From: CAYNWH01 sp964400885
Lineage (GTDB): Bacteria > Patescibacteriota > Patescibacteriia > CAIXNZ01
Length of the DNA stretch: 64,000 nt
Direction of reading: 5' to 3'
NCBI GenBank assembly: GCA_964400885.1
Contig: CAYNWH010000002.1
Span: 1 to 64,000, forward strand
In this document: one piece after another, positions 41,234-48,912 of the stretch
How positions within the stretch are numbered: position 1 is the first letter of the stretch
How the letters are laid out: each line of letters begins with the position of its first letter
Notes under the pieces: model-generated
Database searches by the model: none
Told to the model about the DNA's origin: nothing
Seen by the model: only the letters and a program-made list of their open reading frames with translations
Program-made: the position numbers and the translations under genes

Positions 41234-42991
41234 ATGACAAAACAAAAAGTAGCGGCTAAAGCAGGCGGTAAAAAGCCCCAGGGAAAAAAAACAAAAATGG
41301 CAGCAGCCAAAAAGGCCAAGAGAGAAAAACCGGCCTTGAAGGGCTTAAAAATCCCCAAAGGCAAAAAAGTCGCCTTGATCTCGGTTTTTAACAAAACCGG
41401 GATCGTGGAATTTGCCCAGGCCCTGATCAAAATGGGCTGGGTGATCCTGTCTTCAGGCGGCACAGCCAAGAAACTGAGCGAAGCCGGCCTCAAAGTCACT
41501 GACGTGGCAGAGCTAGTCGGCGGCGGCGCTATCCTGGGCCATCGCGTGGTCACCTTATCGCGTGAAGTCCATGCCGGGCTTTTGGCGCGAGAAATTCCTG
41601 AAGACATCGAGGAAATGGAAAAGCTGGGACTGCCCTACATCCACATGGTGGTCTGCGACTTTTACCCCATGAAAGACATTATTACCAAGGCTGGCGCGAC
41701 CATTGAGTCAGTCGTGGAAATGACTGACATTGGCGGGCCCACCATGGTCAGAAGCGCTGCCAAAGGTGGCCGCATAGTCATCTGCGACGCGGCTGACCGC
41801 GACTGGGTCTTGGAAAGAATGAAATCCAGGAAAAAACATGATCTTTCGCCTTTTGACATCCAGCATCTGCGGGCCAAAACGGAAATCGTGGTCAGCCAGT
41901 ATTGCCTGGACTCGGCCAAGTTCCATAGCCAAGGACGCTTCACCGGCTTAGCCGGCCAGTTCCTGAAAAAGTGCAAGTATGGCGAAAATCCGTACATGAA
42001 CGACGAGGTTACTGGCCTTTTCACCACCGGCAGCAAAGATCGTCTGGCTTTGGAAAACTTCCAGCTGATCGAGGGCACGGATCCGTCATTCATCAACTAC
42101 ACAGACATGGATCGGTTGATGCAGAGCATCACCCATATCGCGGCTGGCTTTGACCTCAATTTCAGCCGCGTGCCCCTGATCGCCTGCGCAGTCAAGCACG
42201 GCAACCCGTGCGGCGCAGCCGTTGGCTATGACCCCAAAAAAGTCATTGCCAACATGGCCATGGGTGATAACCTGGCGCTTTTCGGCGGCCTGGTCATGAC
42301 CAACTTCCCCTTGACCGAGGAGCTGGTGGAACTGCTGATGACCATTAACCAGCCCCAAGGAAAAAGGCTGCTGCTTGATGGAGTCATGGCTCCGCATGTC
42401 ACAGACGAAGCCATTGCCCTGCTCAAGCGCAAAACTGACAAGTGCCGCATCCTGGTCAACAAGCATCTGATGAACATCAACAAATCCAGCCTGGACACCA
42501 ATGAGCGTATCAGGCCAGTGCGCGGCGGTTTCCTGCGCCAGCCCAATTACACCTATGTTCTGGATCTGTCCGATCCGCGGTTGGTCATCACCATGCCCAA
42601 GAACCATGACGGCCTGACCGAGCTCGACTACGAGGACATTACCCTGGCCTGGGGAGTGGGAGCTACTTCCAACAGCAACACGACCTGCCTGACTCGGGAA
42701 GGCCAACTGCTCGGTGACGGTGTGGGCCAGCAAAGTCGGGTTGCCAGCTGCCAAGTGGCAGTTTTCCGCACCAAAGCAGCTGGCCATCAGACAGGAGCAT
42801 CTGTGGCCTACACAGACTCGTTCTGTCCGCAGCCTGACGCACCAGAAGTCCTGGCCAACGCAGGAGTCAGCATCCTGTTCGCCAGCTCTGGCTCAGTCAA
42901 CGACAAAATCGTCCAGAAGACCTGCCAAAAACGCGGGCTCATCCTGATCCAGTTGCCAGACAAAGTCTGCCGTGGCTTTTTCGGCCACTAA
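41234..42991 (+). CDS. purH: Bifunctional AICAR transformylase / IMP cyclohydrolase
   Basis: 585 residues. A Lys-rich extension (about 1-45, KKPQGKKTKMAAAKKAKREK) precedes the MGS-like cyclohydrolase domain (KKVALISVFNKTGIVEFA, LSSGGTAKKLSEAG, HAGLLARE). The AICAR transformylase domain has VKHGNPCGAA (catalytic Lys-His), VGQQSRVASC and the C-terminal CRGFFGH. It carries out the last two steps to IMP with formyl-THF from FolD. ACAAGGAGGAGATC precedes the ATG. Basic extensions are unusual for this enzyme. Confidence 0.95.
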   Translation: MTKQKVAAKAGGKKPQGKKTKMAAAKKAKREKPALKGLKIPKGKKVALISVFNKTGIVEFAQALIKMGWVILSSGGTAKKLSEAGLKVTDVAELVGGGAILGHRVVTLSREVHAGLLAREIPEDIEEMEKLGLPYIHMVVCDFYPMKDIITKAGATIESVVEMTDIGGPTMVRSAAKGGRIVICDAADRDWVLERMKSRKKHDLSPFDIQHLRAKTEIVVSQYCLDSAKFHSQGRFTGLAGQFLKKCKYGENPYMNDEVTGLFTTGSKDRLALENFQLIEGTDPSFINYTDMDRLMQSITHIAAGFDLNFSRVPLIACAVKHGNPCGAAVGYDPKKVIANMAMGDNLALFGGLVMTNFPLTEELVELLMTINQPQGKRLLLDGVMAPHVTDEAIALLKRKTDKCRILVNKHLMNINKSSLDTNERIRPVRGGFLRQPNYTYVLDLSDPRLVITMPKNHDGLTELDYEDITLAWGVGATSNSNTTCLTREGQLLGDGVGQQSRVASCQVAVFRTKAAGHQTGASVAYTDSFCPQPDAPEVLANAGVSILFASSGSVNDKIVQKTCQKRGLILIQLPDKVCRGFFGH

Positions 42992-43008
42992 TTCCTTTCA
43001 CCAACTAA

Positions 43009-43038
43009 AAAAGGGATGCGTTTTCACGCATCCCTTTT
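43009..43038. terminator. Bidirectional terminator between purH and purB
   Basis: AAAAGGGATGCG (43009-43020) pairs perfectly with CGCATCCCTTTT (43027-43038). Confidence 0.93.
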
Positions 43039-43060
43039 ACTATTGTTATGTTTTTGACCG

Positions 43061-44422
43061 TTATTGGAAACGGGCAAAAATAGTATTAATGTGCTTCAGA
43101 TCCTCTTGCGGATCAAAGCATGTTTCCAGTTCCCTTCTACTCAGAATCTTGACGATTTTCTGATTCTTAAAAACTCGCTCTTGGAAAGTCGGACCGTCCG
43201 GATTGTCAAAGACTTCCCAGCAGAGATTCTGAATAAAGGTGTGAGCCGCTTCCCTGCCCATGCCTTTGCGCGTCAGGGCCAGCATGACTTTCTGGGAGAA
43301 AATCAAACCGCCAGTCAATTCCAAGTTGCGCTTCATGTTGCGCGGATTGACCTGCAATTTTTTGATGATGCCGGCCATCCTGGCCAAGCTATAGTCGACC
43401 AATGCTGAAGAGTCAGGCAAAATGACGCGCTCAGCCGCGGAATTGGCAATATCCCGCTCATGCCAGGTGACCATGTTTTCCAGTGCTGTGACCACATAGC
43501 CCCGTAAAGTCCGGGAATTACTGCAAACGTTTTCCGGTCCAATGGGGTTGCGTTTGTGTGGCATGGCTGAACTGCCTTTTTGGCCGCGTACGAATTCTTC
43601 CTGCACCTCGGCGATCTCAGTACGTTGAAGGTTGCGTAGCTCAGTCCCCAACCTGTCCAATGTACCGCCGATCATAGCCATGAGCGTGACATACTCGGCA
43701 TGCAGATCCCGGGGCAGAATCTGAGTGGAAATACGCGCCGGTTTAATGCACAGCAAGTTGCAGACCCGCTCTTCAATCCGGGGATCAATATTGGCATAAG
43801 TGCCGACTGCCCCGGAAATCTTTCCCACGCAGATCCGCTCCAGCATCTGAAAAAGCCGCTCTTTATGGCGCTCGAATTCGTCGACATAGACCAGCAGCTT
43901 GAACCCGAAAGTAATGGGCTCGGCCTGAACCCCGTGAGTCCGGCCGATTTGAACTTGATCCTTGTACAACTTGGCTTTAGTCCTGATCTCAGCGATCAAG
44001 CGTTCCAAGTCTGCCCTGATCAGTCCAGCTGACGCTGCCAGAATGACGGACAAAGCCGTATCCTGCACGTCATAAGAAGTAACACCCTGGTGAAATAAAG
44101 GCAGCAGCGCAGTCAGTTCCAGCTTTTTCAGCTGAAGAGTTACATGCTTAACAAAGGCCATAACATCATGACGATTGCCCTTTTCCTTGACTGTGCCGTC
44201 CTTGTTCTTGGCACCGTTTTCAATGCGGTTAATAATATGCGGCTTGATAACCACCTTTTCACGGGCGATTTCAATTTCTCGCCGCACCTGCTTTGCATTA
44301 TTGACCAAGCCTAAATTGCACTTGGCCAAAATTATAGCTAACTCGACTTCCAGCCAAGTTTTGAACTTGTGCTGGTCGCTCCAGCAACTACCCATTTTCT
44401 TAGGCGTATACCTGGGTATCAT
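43061..44422 (-). CDS. purB: Adenylosuccinate lyase
   Basis: 453 residues. RHDVMAFV, QIGRTHGVQAEPITFG (catalytic His) and GQKGSSAMPHKRNPIGPE (mobile signature loop with catalytic Ser) place it firmly in the family. It cleaves SAICAR and adenylosuccinate. AAGGAGGATTACG precedes the ATG. Its first 23 nt overlap the end of a zinc-finger gene, so translation is probably coupled. Confidence 0.96.
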   Translation of the reverse strand: MIPRYTPKKMGSCWSDQHKFKTWLEVELAIILAKCNLGLVNNAKQVRREIEIAREKVVIKPHIINRIENGAKNKDGTVKEKGNRHDVMAFVKHVTLQLKKLELTALLPLFHQGVTSYDVQDTALSVILAASAGLIRADLERLIAEIRTKAKLYKDQVQIGRTHGVQAEPITFGFKLLVYVDEFERHKERLFQMLERICVGKISGAVGTYANIDPRIEERVCNLLCIKPARISTQILPRDLHAEYVTLMAMIGGTLDRLGTELRNLQRTEIAEVQEEFVRGQKGSSAMPHKRNPIGPENVCSNSRTLRGYVVTALENMVTWHERDIANSAAERVILPDSSALVDYSLARMAGIIKKLQVNPRNMKRNLELTGGLIFSQKVMLALTRKGMGREAAHTFIQNLCWEVFDNPDGPTFQERVFKNQKIVKILSRRELETCFDPQEDLKHINTIFARFQ

Positions 44423-44612
44423 TCGTAATCCTCCTTTTCAGTCTTTTTCTGCAACTATTGCAGCAGAATTTTTGTTCTGCCGGACTTCTACCCTCAAATC
44501 TGGGATCAGGCACTAACTGATCAGTATTTCTACCGCAGCCCGGGATCGGGCATTTCAGCTTTTTTCTGGTCAGTGTTTTGTTATACCTGCCATTCTTTAA
44601 TCTTCTTGCCAT
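44400..44612 (-). CDS. Small zinc-finger protein coupled to purB
   Basis: 70 residues, very basic. CPIPGC (about 21-26) and FCCNSC (about 48-54) give C-x4-C and C-x2-C pairs likely to hold zinc; the rest is Arg/Lys-rich (KKRKRRITN type). GGAAGGAGGCAAT precedes the ATG. It reads into purB with a 23-nt overlap. Nucleic-acid binding and a regulatory role on purB are inference. Confidence 0.7.
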   Translation of the reverse strand: MARRLKNGRYNKTLTRKKLKCPIPGCGRNTDQLVPDPRFEGRSPAEQKFCCNSCRKRLKRRITNDTQVYA

Positions 44613-44662
44613 ATTGCCTCCTTCCCCTTTTTTAATAAAGGCTTATCAAAGAACATTGTCTT

Positions 44663-44691
44663 AATTTAAACAAAAAAACTTAATTTGTCAA
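44663..44691 (-). promoter_or_regulatory. Promoter of the zinc-finger-purB operon
   Basis: Minus strand TTGACA (44691-44686), 17 bp, TAAATT (44668-44663). Confidence 0.75.
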
Positions 44692-44720
44692 CAGCGCCGT
44701 TCGTGAACGGCGTTGTCAAC
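44687..44720. promoter_or_regulatory. Imperfect palindrome overlapping the -35 box (possible operator)
   Basis: GTCAACAGCGCCGTT (44687-44701) and AACGGCGTTGTCAAC (44706-44720) match at 12 of 15 positions. It covers the -35 hexamer of the zinc-finger-purB promoter. A plus-strand terminator is the alternative, since T6 follows, but no plus-strand gene precedes it. Confidence 0.55.
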
Positions 44721-44795
44721 ATTTTTTAAACAAAATATTACTTTTTTAATTTGCAAAAATAAAGTAAAATGGGTAAGATGAAATAACAATAAATA

Positions 44796-45004
44796 GTGAT
44801 TAGTCTATGTTGTATGGAAGCTAGTTAAGTGCTCTATATTTAAATTCCAATTACCAATAATCAATAATCAAACAAATACCAATTTCTAAATCTTAAACCC
44901 TAAACTGCTTAGGTCATTAGAATTTGAAAATTATAATTTGTTTGAAATTTGTGATTTGTTTTTTGGTATTTAATATCTAAGCAGCTTCTATACTCCAGGC
45001 ACCA
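44796..45004. repeat. Long inverted repeat, copy B, upstream of dnaB
   Basis: Left arm TTAGTCTATGTTGTATGG (from 44800), right arm TATACTCCAGGCACCA (to 45004). Its arms match copy A at 20316-20431. The interior (44835-44975) is filled with low-complexity words. It ends 16 nt before the dnaB start, so it would lie in the dnaB leader. Confidence 0.6.
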
Positions 45005-45020
45005 TATACTTATTAAAAAT

Positions 45021-46469
45021 ATGCCAACTAAAAAGGAAAAAAATCTTTTAGAAAAATTACCGCCGCAAAGCATTGAAGCTGAACAGTCTTTACTGGGTTC
45101 TCTTTTGATTGATAAAGACGCAATTATTAAAATTGCTGACATAGTCGGACCTGAAGATTTTTACGTTGAGAAACACAGGATAATTTTTGAATCAATTTTA
45201 TATTTATTTAGCAAAAGAGAGCCAATAGATCTTTTAACATTGGCTAACCGCTTAATTGAAAAAGAACAATTAGAAAATATCGGCGGCCGCAGTTATCTAG
45301 TTTCTTTAAGCAATCTTGTGCCTACTTCCAGCCATGTGGTCAATTATGCAGAAATTGTCCAAAAAAAAGCTACTTTGCGCAATTTGATAAAATCAGCTTC
45401 GGAAATAACTAAAATGGGCTATGATGAAGAAGAAGATGTCAGCAATATTTTGGACAAAGCTGAACAAAAATTATTTTCAGTTTCCCAGGGCCATCAAAAA
45501 CAAATGTTTGTGCCTATTACCAGTATCTTGAATGAGACATTTGAAAGAATTGATGCTATTCATAAAGAAAAAGGCAAATTAAGAGGCGTGCCTACTGGTT
45601 TTACTGATCTGGATAATTTATTAGCCGGTTTGCAAAAATCAGACTTGACTATTCTAGCTGCCAGACCTTCTGTTGGTAAGACTACTTTGGCTTTAGATAT
45701 TGCCCGCACCGTAGCCACTAAACATAAAGTACCTGTTGGCATTTTCAGTTTAGAAATGTCTAAAGAACAGCTAGTTGACCGCTTGCTTTGCGCTGAAGCT
45801 AATGTTGATTTATGGAAAATGAGAACCGGCAGATTATCTGACCGGGAAGAAGATGATGATTTTCCTCGAATCGGCCATGCTTTAGGCGTTTTAGCTGAAT
45901 CACCGATTTTTATTGATGATTATGCTTCAGCAAATATTATGGAAATCAGAACCAAAGCCAGAAGACTGCAAATGGAACATGATCTAGGTTTAATTGTGGT
46001 TGATTACCTGCAATTAATGGAAGGCAGGACCAGAACAGATAATCGCGTTCAGGAAATTTCAGAAATTTCCCGCGGTTTAAAACAAATTGCTAAAGAATTA
46101 AATGTGCCAGTTCTGGCGCTCTCTCAGCTAAACAGAAGTGTAGAATCACGCACGCCGCCTATACCTAAATTATCTGACTTACGCGAATCAGGTTCTATTG
46201 AACAAGATGCTGATATTGTTATGTTTATTTACCGTGAAGCAGTATATAAAAGAGACTTAGAATTTGACCGCCGCCATTTAGCGGAGATTCATATTGCCAA
46301 ACACAGAAACGGCCCGACTGGCATGGTAAAATTATTTTTTGACGAACAAAAAGTAACTTTTAGAAATTTGGATAAAGAATTCAAATCTTCAGCGCCCAGT
46401 GAACTGCCTGAAGTTTCTGATGATGAAGGCTTGCAAAGTTCTGAGATGCAATTGCCAAAATTTGGCTAA
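45021..46469 (+). CDS. dnaB: Replicative DNA helicase
   Basis: 482 residues. N-terminal domain with PQSIEAEQSLLGSLLIDKDA and a linker, then the RecA-like motor: TGFTDLDNLLAGLQKSDL, Walker A AARPSVGKTTLALDIA (about 215), LEMSKEQLVDRLL, LIVVDYLQLMEG, VPVLALSQLNRSVESR and IEQDADIVMFIYR. It unwinds the fork 5'-3' and binds DnaG. No Shine-Dalgarno; the long inverted repeat B precedes it. Confidence 0.97.
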   Translation: MPTKKEKNLLEKLPPQSIEAEQSLLGSLLIDKDAIIKIADIVGPEDFYVEKHRIIFESILYLFSKREPIDLLTLANRLIEKEQLENIGGRSYLVSLSNLVPTSSHVVNYAEIVQKKATLRNLIKSASEITKMGYDEEEDVSNILDKAEQKLFSVSQGHQKQMFVPITSILNETFERIDAIHKEKGKLRGVPTGFTDLDNLLAGLQKSDLTILAARPSVGKTTLALDIARTVATKHKVPVGIFSLEMSKEQLVDRLLCAEANVDLWKMRTGRLSDREEDDDFPRIGHALGVLAESPIFIDDYASANIMEIRTKARRLQMEHDLGLIVVDYLQLMEGRTRTDNRVQEISEISRGLKQIAKELNVPVLALSQLNRSVESRTPPIPKLSDLRESGSIEQDADIVMFIYREAVYKRDLEFDRRHLAEIHIAKHRNGPTGMVKLFFDEQKVTFRNLDKEFKSSAPSELPEVSDDEGLQSSEMQLPKFG

Positions 46470-46512
46470 AGATACAAATATACTAATTTTATACAAATCT
46501 ACAAATCGTAAA
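46470..46512. repeat. TACAAATATACTAATTTTAT word spacer after dnaB
   Basis: Same family as the spacer before glyA. Confidence 0.5.
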
Positions 46513-46570
46513 GATATAAGAACATATGGCCTTTTTTAAATTTTATTATTCTAAACATATTCTGCCCACC

Positions 46571-46656
46571 CTAGGGTTTGGGGTGGCGACTAAGCGCCAA
46601 AAACAATAACACGAAATATATTATTTGCACTAGCGCATTGAGCCACCCCAAAACTT
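46571..46656. repeat. Large hairpin after dnaB
   Basis: GGGGTGGCGACTAAGCGCC (from about 46580) and GCGCATTGAGCCACCCC (to about 46655) are complementary at both ends (GGGGTGGC/GCCACCCC and GCGC/GCGC), with a 35-nt AT loop. It may be a dnaB 3' end structure or an element remnant. Confidence 0.5.
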
Positions 46657-46705
46657 TTTTGGTTCTTTTTTAGTTATAAAAAAGAACGATAGATTAATAT
46701 TAAAA

Positions 46706-46735
46706 AACCCAGCGCCATTATGGTGCTGGGCTGTT
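46706..46735 (-). terminator. Terminator overlapping the end of the 44-residue gene
   Basis: CCCAGCGCC (46708-46716) pairs with GGTGCTGGG (46722-46730), T6 on the minus strand. The stop codon 46718-46720 sits in its loop. Confidence 0.85.
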
Positions 46736-46852
46736 TTTAGCCTTGTCCCCTAATAATTCAGGGTGATTTTTAATAATATAATTTGCCACAAGGACTAAAC
46801 CTGTAAACAGGCATACACCTACTACTGCCAAGACAGCAATCAAAGTATCCAT
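46718..46852 (-). CDS. 44-residue single-span membrane protein
   Basis: Minus-strand ORF from the ATG at 46852, preceded by AAGGAGGCGAAAC. It reads MDTLIAVLAVVGVCLFTG, then LVLVANYIIKNHPELLGDK and ends NSPAP. One hydrophobic helix (about 4-27) and a polar tail. Its stop lies inside the terminator hairpin. It has the same promoter type as other orphan cassettes. Confidence 0.65.
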   Translation of the reverse strand: MDTLIAVLAVVGVCLFTGLVLVANYIIKNHPELLGDKAKNSPAP

Positions 46853-46880
46853 GTTTCGCCTCCTTATTAAATTTAATTAT

Positions 46881-46909
46881 AGCTTATTTAAAATCCTATC
46901 TGCTGTCAA
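46881..46909 (-). promoter_or_regulatory. Promoter of the 44-residue membrane protein
   Basis: Minus strand TTGACA (46909-46904), 17 bp, TAAGCT (46886-46881). Confidence 0.65.
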
Positions 46910-46957
46910 ATGCTAAATTCTTGTGTTTATCATAAATTTCCGTTAAAATAATCAATA

Positions 46958-47000
46958 TCCTATCACTAATCACCAATCACCAATTACTAATTACTAAAAC
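46958..47000. repeat. Tandem AATCACCAATCACCAATTACT words
   Basis: Short tandem words (CACTAATCACCAATCACCAA, then TTACTAATTACTAA) directly before ybaB. Confidence 0.55.
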
Positions 47001-47001
47001 T

Positions 47002-47295
47002 ATGTTCAACAAATTAAAACAATTTAAAGATTTGCGTAGTCAAGCCAAACAAATCAAAGACGTACTGGGCCAGGAAACTACCCAAGGAGAAGCTGACTGG
47101 GGCAAAGTTAAAGTTAAAATTAATGGCAACCAGGAAATTTTAAATATAGAAATTGATCCTGAATTATTATCTCCAGATAAAAAAGAAAAGCTAGAATCTG
47201 CCATTAAAGAGGCAACTAATGACGCCATTAAAAAAGTCCAGCGTATTATGGCTGAGAAAATGCGTGAATCTGGATTCTCCTTACCAGGCATGTAG
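47002..47295 (+). CDS. YbaB/EbfC-family nucleoid-associated protein
   Basis: 97 residues with NGNQEILNIEIDPELLSP in the central strand block and a C-terminal helix (AIKEATNDAIKKVQRIMAEK). It is a dimeric DNA-binding protein. The gene pair with recR is common in bacteria and is conserved here. No Shine-Dalgarno. Confidence 0.9.
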   Translation: MFNKLKQFKDLRSQAKQIKDVLGQETTQGEADWGKVKVKINGNQEILNIEIDPELLSPDKKEKLESAIKEATNDAIKKVQRIMAEKMRESGFSLPGM

Positions 47296-47411
47296 AATGA
47301 AAATTTTAAAATTATAAATTATAAATTTTAAACCAATTTTAAATTTTTTAATTATAAATTTAAATATTTAGGCTTCAATTAAAATTTCAAATTAAAAATT
47401 TAGCCTATAAG
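47295..47411. repeat. AAATTATAAATTATAAATTT spacer between ybaB and recR
   Basis: 117 bp of A/T with repeats of AATTATAAATT and a mirrored TTAGGCTTC...TTTAGCCTA pair. Confidence 0.5.
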
Positions 47412-47412
47412 A

Positions 47413-48015
47413 ATGATAAAGTTCCCTCAATCAATCCAAAACCTCATAGACCAATTCACCAAACTACCGGGCATTGGCCCTAAAACAGCTGAGCGTTTAG
47501 CTTATGCTTTTTTAAAATGGTCAAAAGAAAACAAAGAAGAGTTTGCCAAGGCTTTTTCTGAAATCAATGGCTCAATTACCCACTGTGAGATTTGCCATAA
47601 TATTTCTGAAAAAAGCCCTTGTTTTATTTGCGCTGACAAAACTCGCGACAGATCAAAAATTTGCATCATAGCTGAACCCCATGATTTGGCTGCCATTGAA
47701 AGTACTGGCGAATTCAAAGGCCTTTATCATGTTTTAGGCGGTGTTTTAGATCCTTTGCATGGCATTACGCCTAATTTATTAAAAACAGACGAACTGGTTG
47801 CCAAAATCCAGAAGGATAAAATCTCAGAAATAATTTTGGCTTTTAACCCTGACATGGAAGGCGAAGCTACCATGATTTATTTAAAAAACTTGCTCCAGCC
47901 ATTTAAAAAAATTACTATCACCCGTTTAGCCCGCGGCATGCCAGTGGGCTCTGATTTGGAATATACAGATGAAATCACCCTTTCCAATGCCTTTAAAAAC
48001 AGACTAGAAATATAA
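47413..48015 (+). CDS. recR: Recombination mediator RecR
   Basis: 200 residues: helix-hairpin-helix LPGIGPKTAERLAYAFL, a four-Cys zinc finger (CEICHNISEKSPCFIC), Toprim IIAEPHDLAAIESTGEFKG and a C-terminal RLARGMPVGSDLEYTDEITL. With RecF/O it loads RecA on gaps. Its stop abuts a terminator that serves the convergent gene. Confidence 0.97.
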   Translation: MIKFPQSIQNLIDQFTKLPGIGPKTAERLAYAFLKWSKENKEEFAKAFSEINGSITHCEICHNISEKSPCFICADKTRDRSKICIIAEPHDLAAIESTGEFKGLYHVLGGVLDPLHGITPNLLKTDELVAKIQKDKISEIILAFNPDMEGEATMIYLKNLLQPFKKITITRLARGMPVGSDLEYTDEITLSNAFKNRLEI

Positions 48016-48043
48016 AGCCCCGAACCATTATGGTCCGGGGCAA
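48012..48043 (-). terminator. Terminator of the gene at 48055
   Basis: GCCCCGAACCA (48017-48027) pairs with TGGTCCGGGGC (48031-48041), one mismatch; T-run on the minus strand. Confidence 0.88.
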
Positions 48044-48054
48044 CTTGTCCTTGC

Positions 48055-48336
48055 CTATTTTTGCGCTGGAATAAATTCCTTTAAATCCAGGGTTTCAATG
48101 TCCATATTAAATCGGGCTAGAACCTTTTTCAGCGTTTCGTGATGCTCGGGTTTAGAACTGCTTATTCTGAAATACGGCTGCTGCTTACCTTGCGCATCAA
48201 TGCAGAAATCATCACACAAGGTAATGACAGCAATGTCTTTGAGTTCTGGCGCCTCCTCGCCGATAGCCTCAAAAACCCGTTTTGCCAGGACAGAAGAATC
48301 AGTCCTGCTTAGGCCGTGCACCTCTACATTCGGCAT
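48055..48336 (-). CDS. Orphan cassette protein, possibly tautomerase-like
   Basis: 93 residues from the ATG at 48336, chosen because AAAGGAGGAAATGC precedes it; the longer frame starts at the promoter. MPNVEVHGLS puts a Pro next to the initiator Met, then an amphipathic helix (SVLAKRVFEAIGE) and a strand (DIAVITLCDDFCID). This beta-alpha-beta with N-terminal Pro is suggestive of the tautomerase superfamily, but no second motif confirms it. Confidence 0.65.
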   Translation of the reverse strand: MPNVEVHGLSRTDSSVLAKRVFEAIGEEAPELKDIAVITLCDDFCIDAQGKQQPYFRISSSKPEHHETLKKVLARFNMDIETLDLKEFIPAQK

Positions 48337-48369
48337 GCATTTCCTCCTTTTTGGGTTGGCAGACATTTA

Positions 48370-48398
48370 AACTTAGCAAAGAAAATAAATTTTGTCAA
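48370..48398 (-). promoter_or_regulatory. Promoter of the gene at 48055
   Basis: Minus strand TTGACA (48398-48393), 17 bp, TAAGTT (48375-48370). Confidence 0.78.
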
Positions 48399-48404
48399 GA
48401 ATAT

Positions 48405-48450
48405 AAAAAATCAGCCTGTAACTGATTTAATCTTTTAGGCTGATTTTTTT
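48405..48450. terminator. Terminator of rplU
   Basis: AAAAAATCAGCCT (48405-48417) pairs with AGGCTGATTTTTT (48437-48449). Confidence 0.88.
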
Positions 48451-48452
48451 AT

Positions 48453-48770
48453 CTAAGCTATTTTTTCAATTTTGACTAAAGTCTTATGCTGGCGATGGCC
48501 CAATTTCCTTCTATATCTGACTTTGGCCTTATATTTTATAACTGTAACTTTTTTATCTTTGTAATGCTTTTCTACCAGTCCGGTTACTTTAGCGCCTTTA
48601 ACTAAAGGATCACCGATCTGAATATCAGTTCCTTTTTCATCAGCCACTAATAAAACTTCTTTAAAATCAAAGGTCTTGCCTTCTTTACCATCAATTGTTT
48701 CAATTTGAATTTTATCGCCTTCGGCAACTTTATATTGTTTACCGCCTGTTTTAATAACTGCGATTTTCAT
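48453..48770 (-). CDS. rplU: Ribosomal protein bL21
   Basis: 105 residues: MKIAVIKTGGKQYKVAEGDK, DIQIGDPLVKGAKV and the C-terminal YRRKLGHRQHKTLVKI are bL21. It binds 23S rRNA domain VI with bL20. rpmA, which normally follows, is absent; a terminator follows instead. Confidence 0.97.
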   Translation of the reverse strand: MKIAVIKTGGKQYKVAEGDKIQIETIDGKEGKTFDFKEVLLVADEKGTDIQIGDPLVKGAKVTGLVEKHYKDKKVTVIKYKAKVRYRRKLGHRQHKTLVKIEKIA

Positions 48771-48843
48771 TACTTTAGAATTAAGTATTAAGAATTAAGT
48801 TTAAAATTAAAAAAGATTAGTACCGAGCTAAATCTTGATTAAT

Positions 48844-48872
48844 ATCTTAACTTATTTTTAAAAATCTGTCAA
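48844..48872 (-). promoter_or_regulatory. Promoter of rplU
   Basis: Minus strand TTGACA (48872-48867), 17 bp, TAAGAT (48849-48844). Confidence 0.72.
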
Positions 48873-48878
48873 ATGAAA

Positions 48879-48904
48879 AAGCCGCTTGGAGAACCAAGCG
48901 GCTA
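48879..48904 (-). terminator. Terminator of the orphan at 48913
   Basis: GCCGCTTGG (48881-48889) pairs with CCAAGCGGC (48894-48902); T5 on the minus strand. Confidence 0.88.
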
Positions 48905-48912
48905 TCACTGAT

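Noticed and set aside
41230..42787. Several long minus-strand frames inside purH
   Set aside because: They are antisense shadows of a GC-richer gene whose plus-strand product has complete PurH motifs.
44687..44720. Plus-strand terminator at the purB palindrome
   Set aside because: No plus-strand transcript unit precedes it; overlap with the minus-strand -35 is the better explanation, though not proven.
46522..46610. 27-codon ORF starting ATGGCCTTTTTT on the plus strand
   Set aside because: No ribosome site, and it runs into the hairpin at 46571; likely chance.
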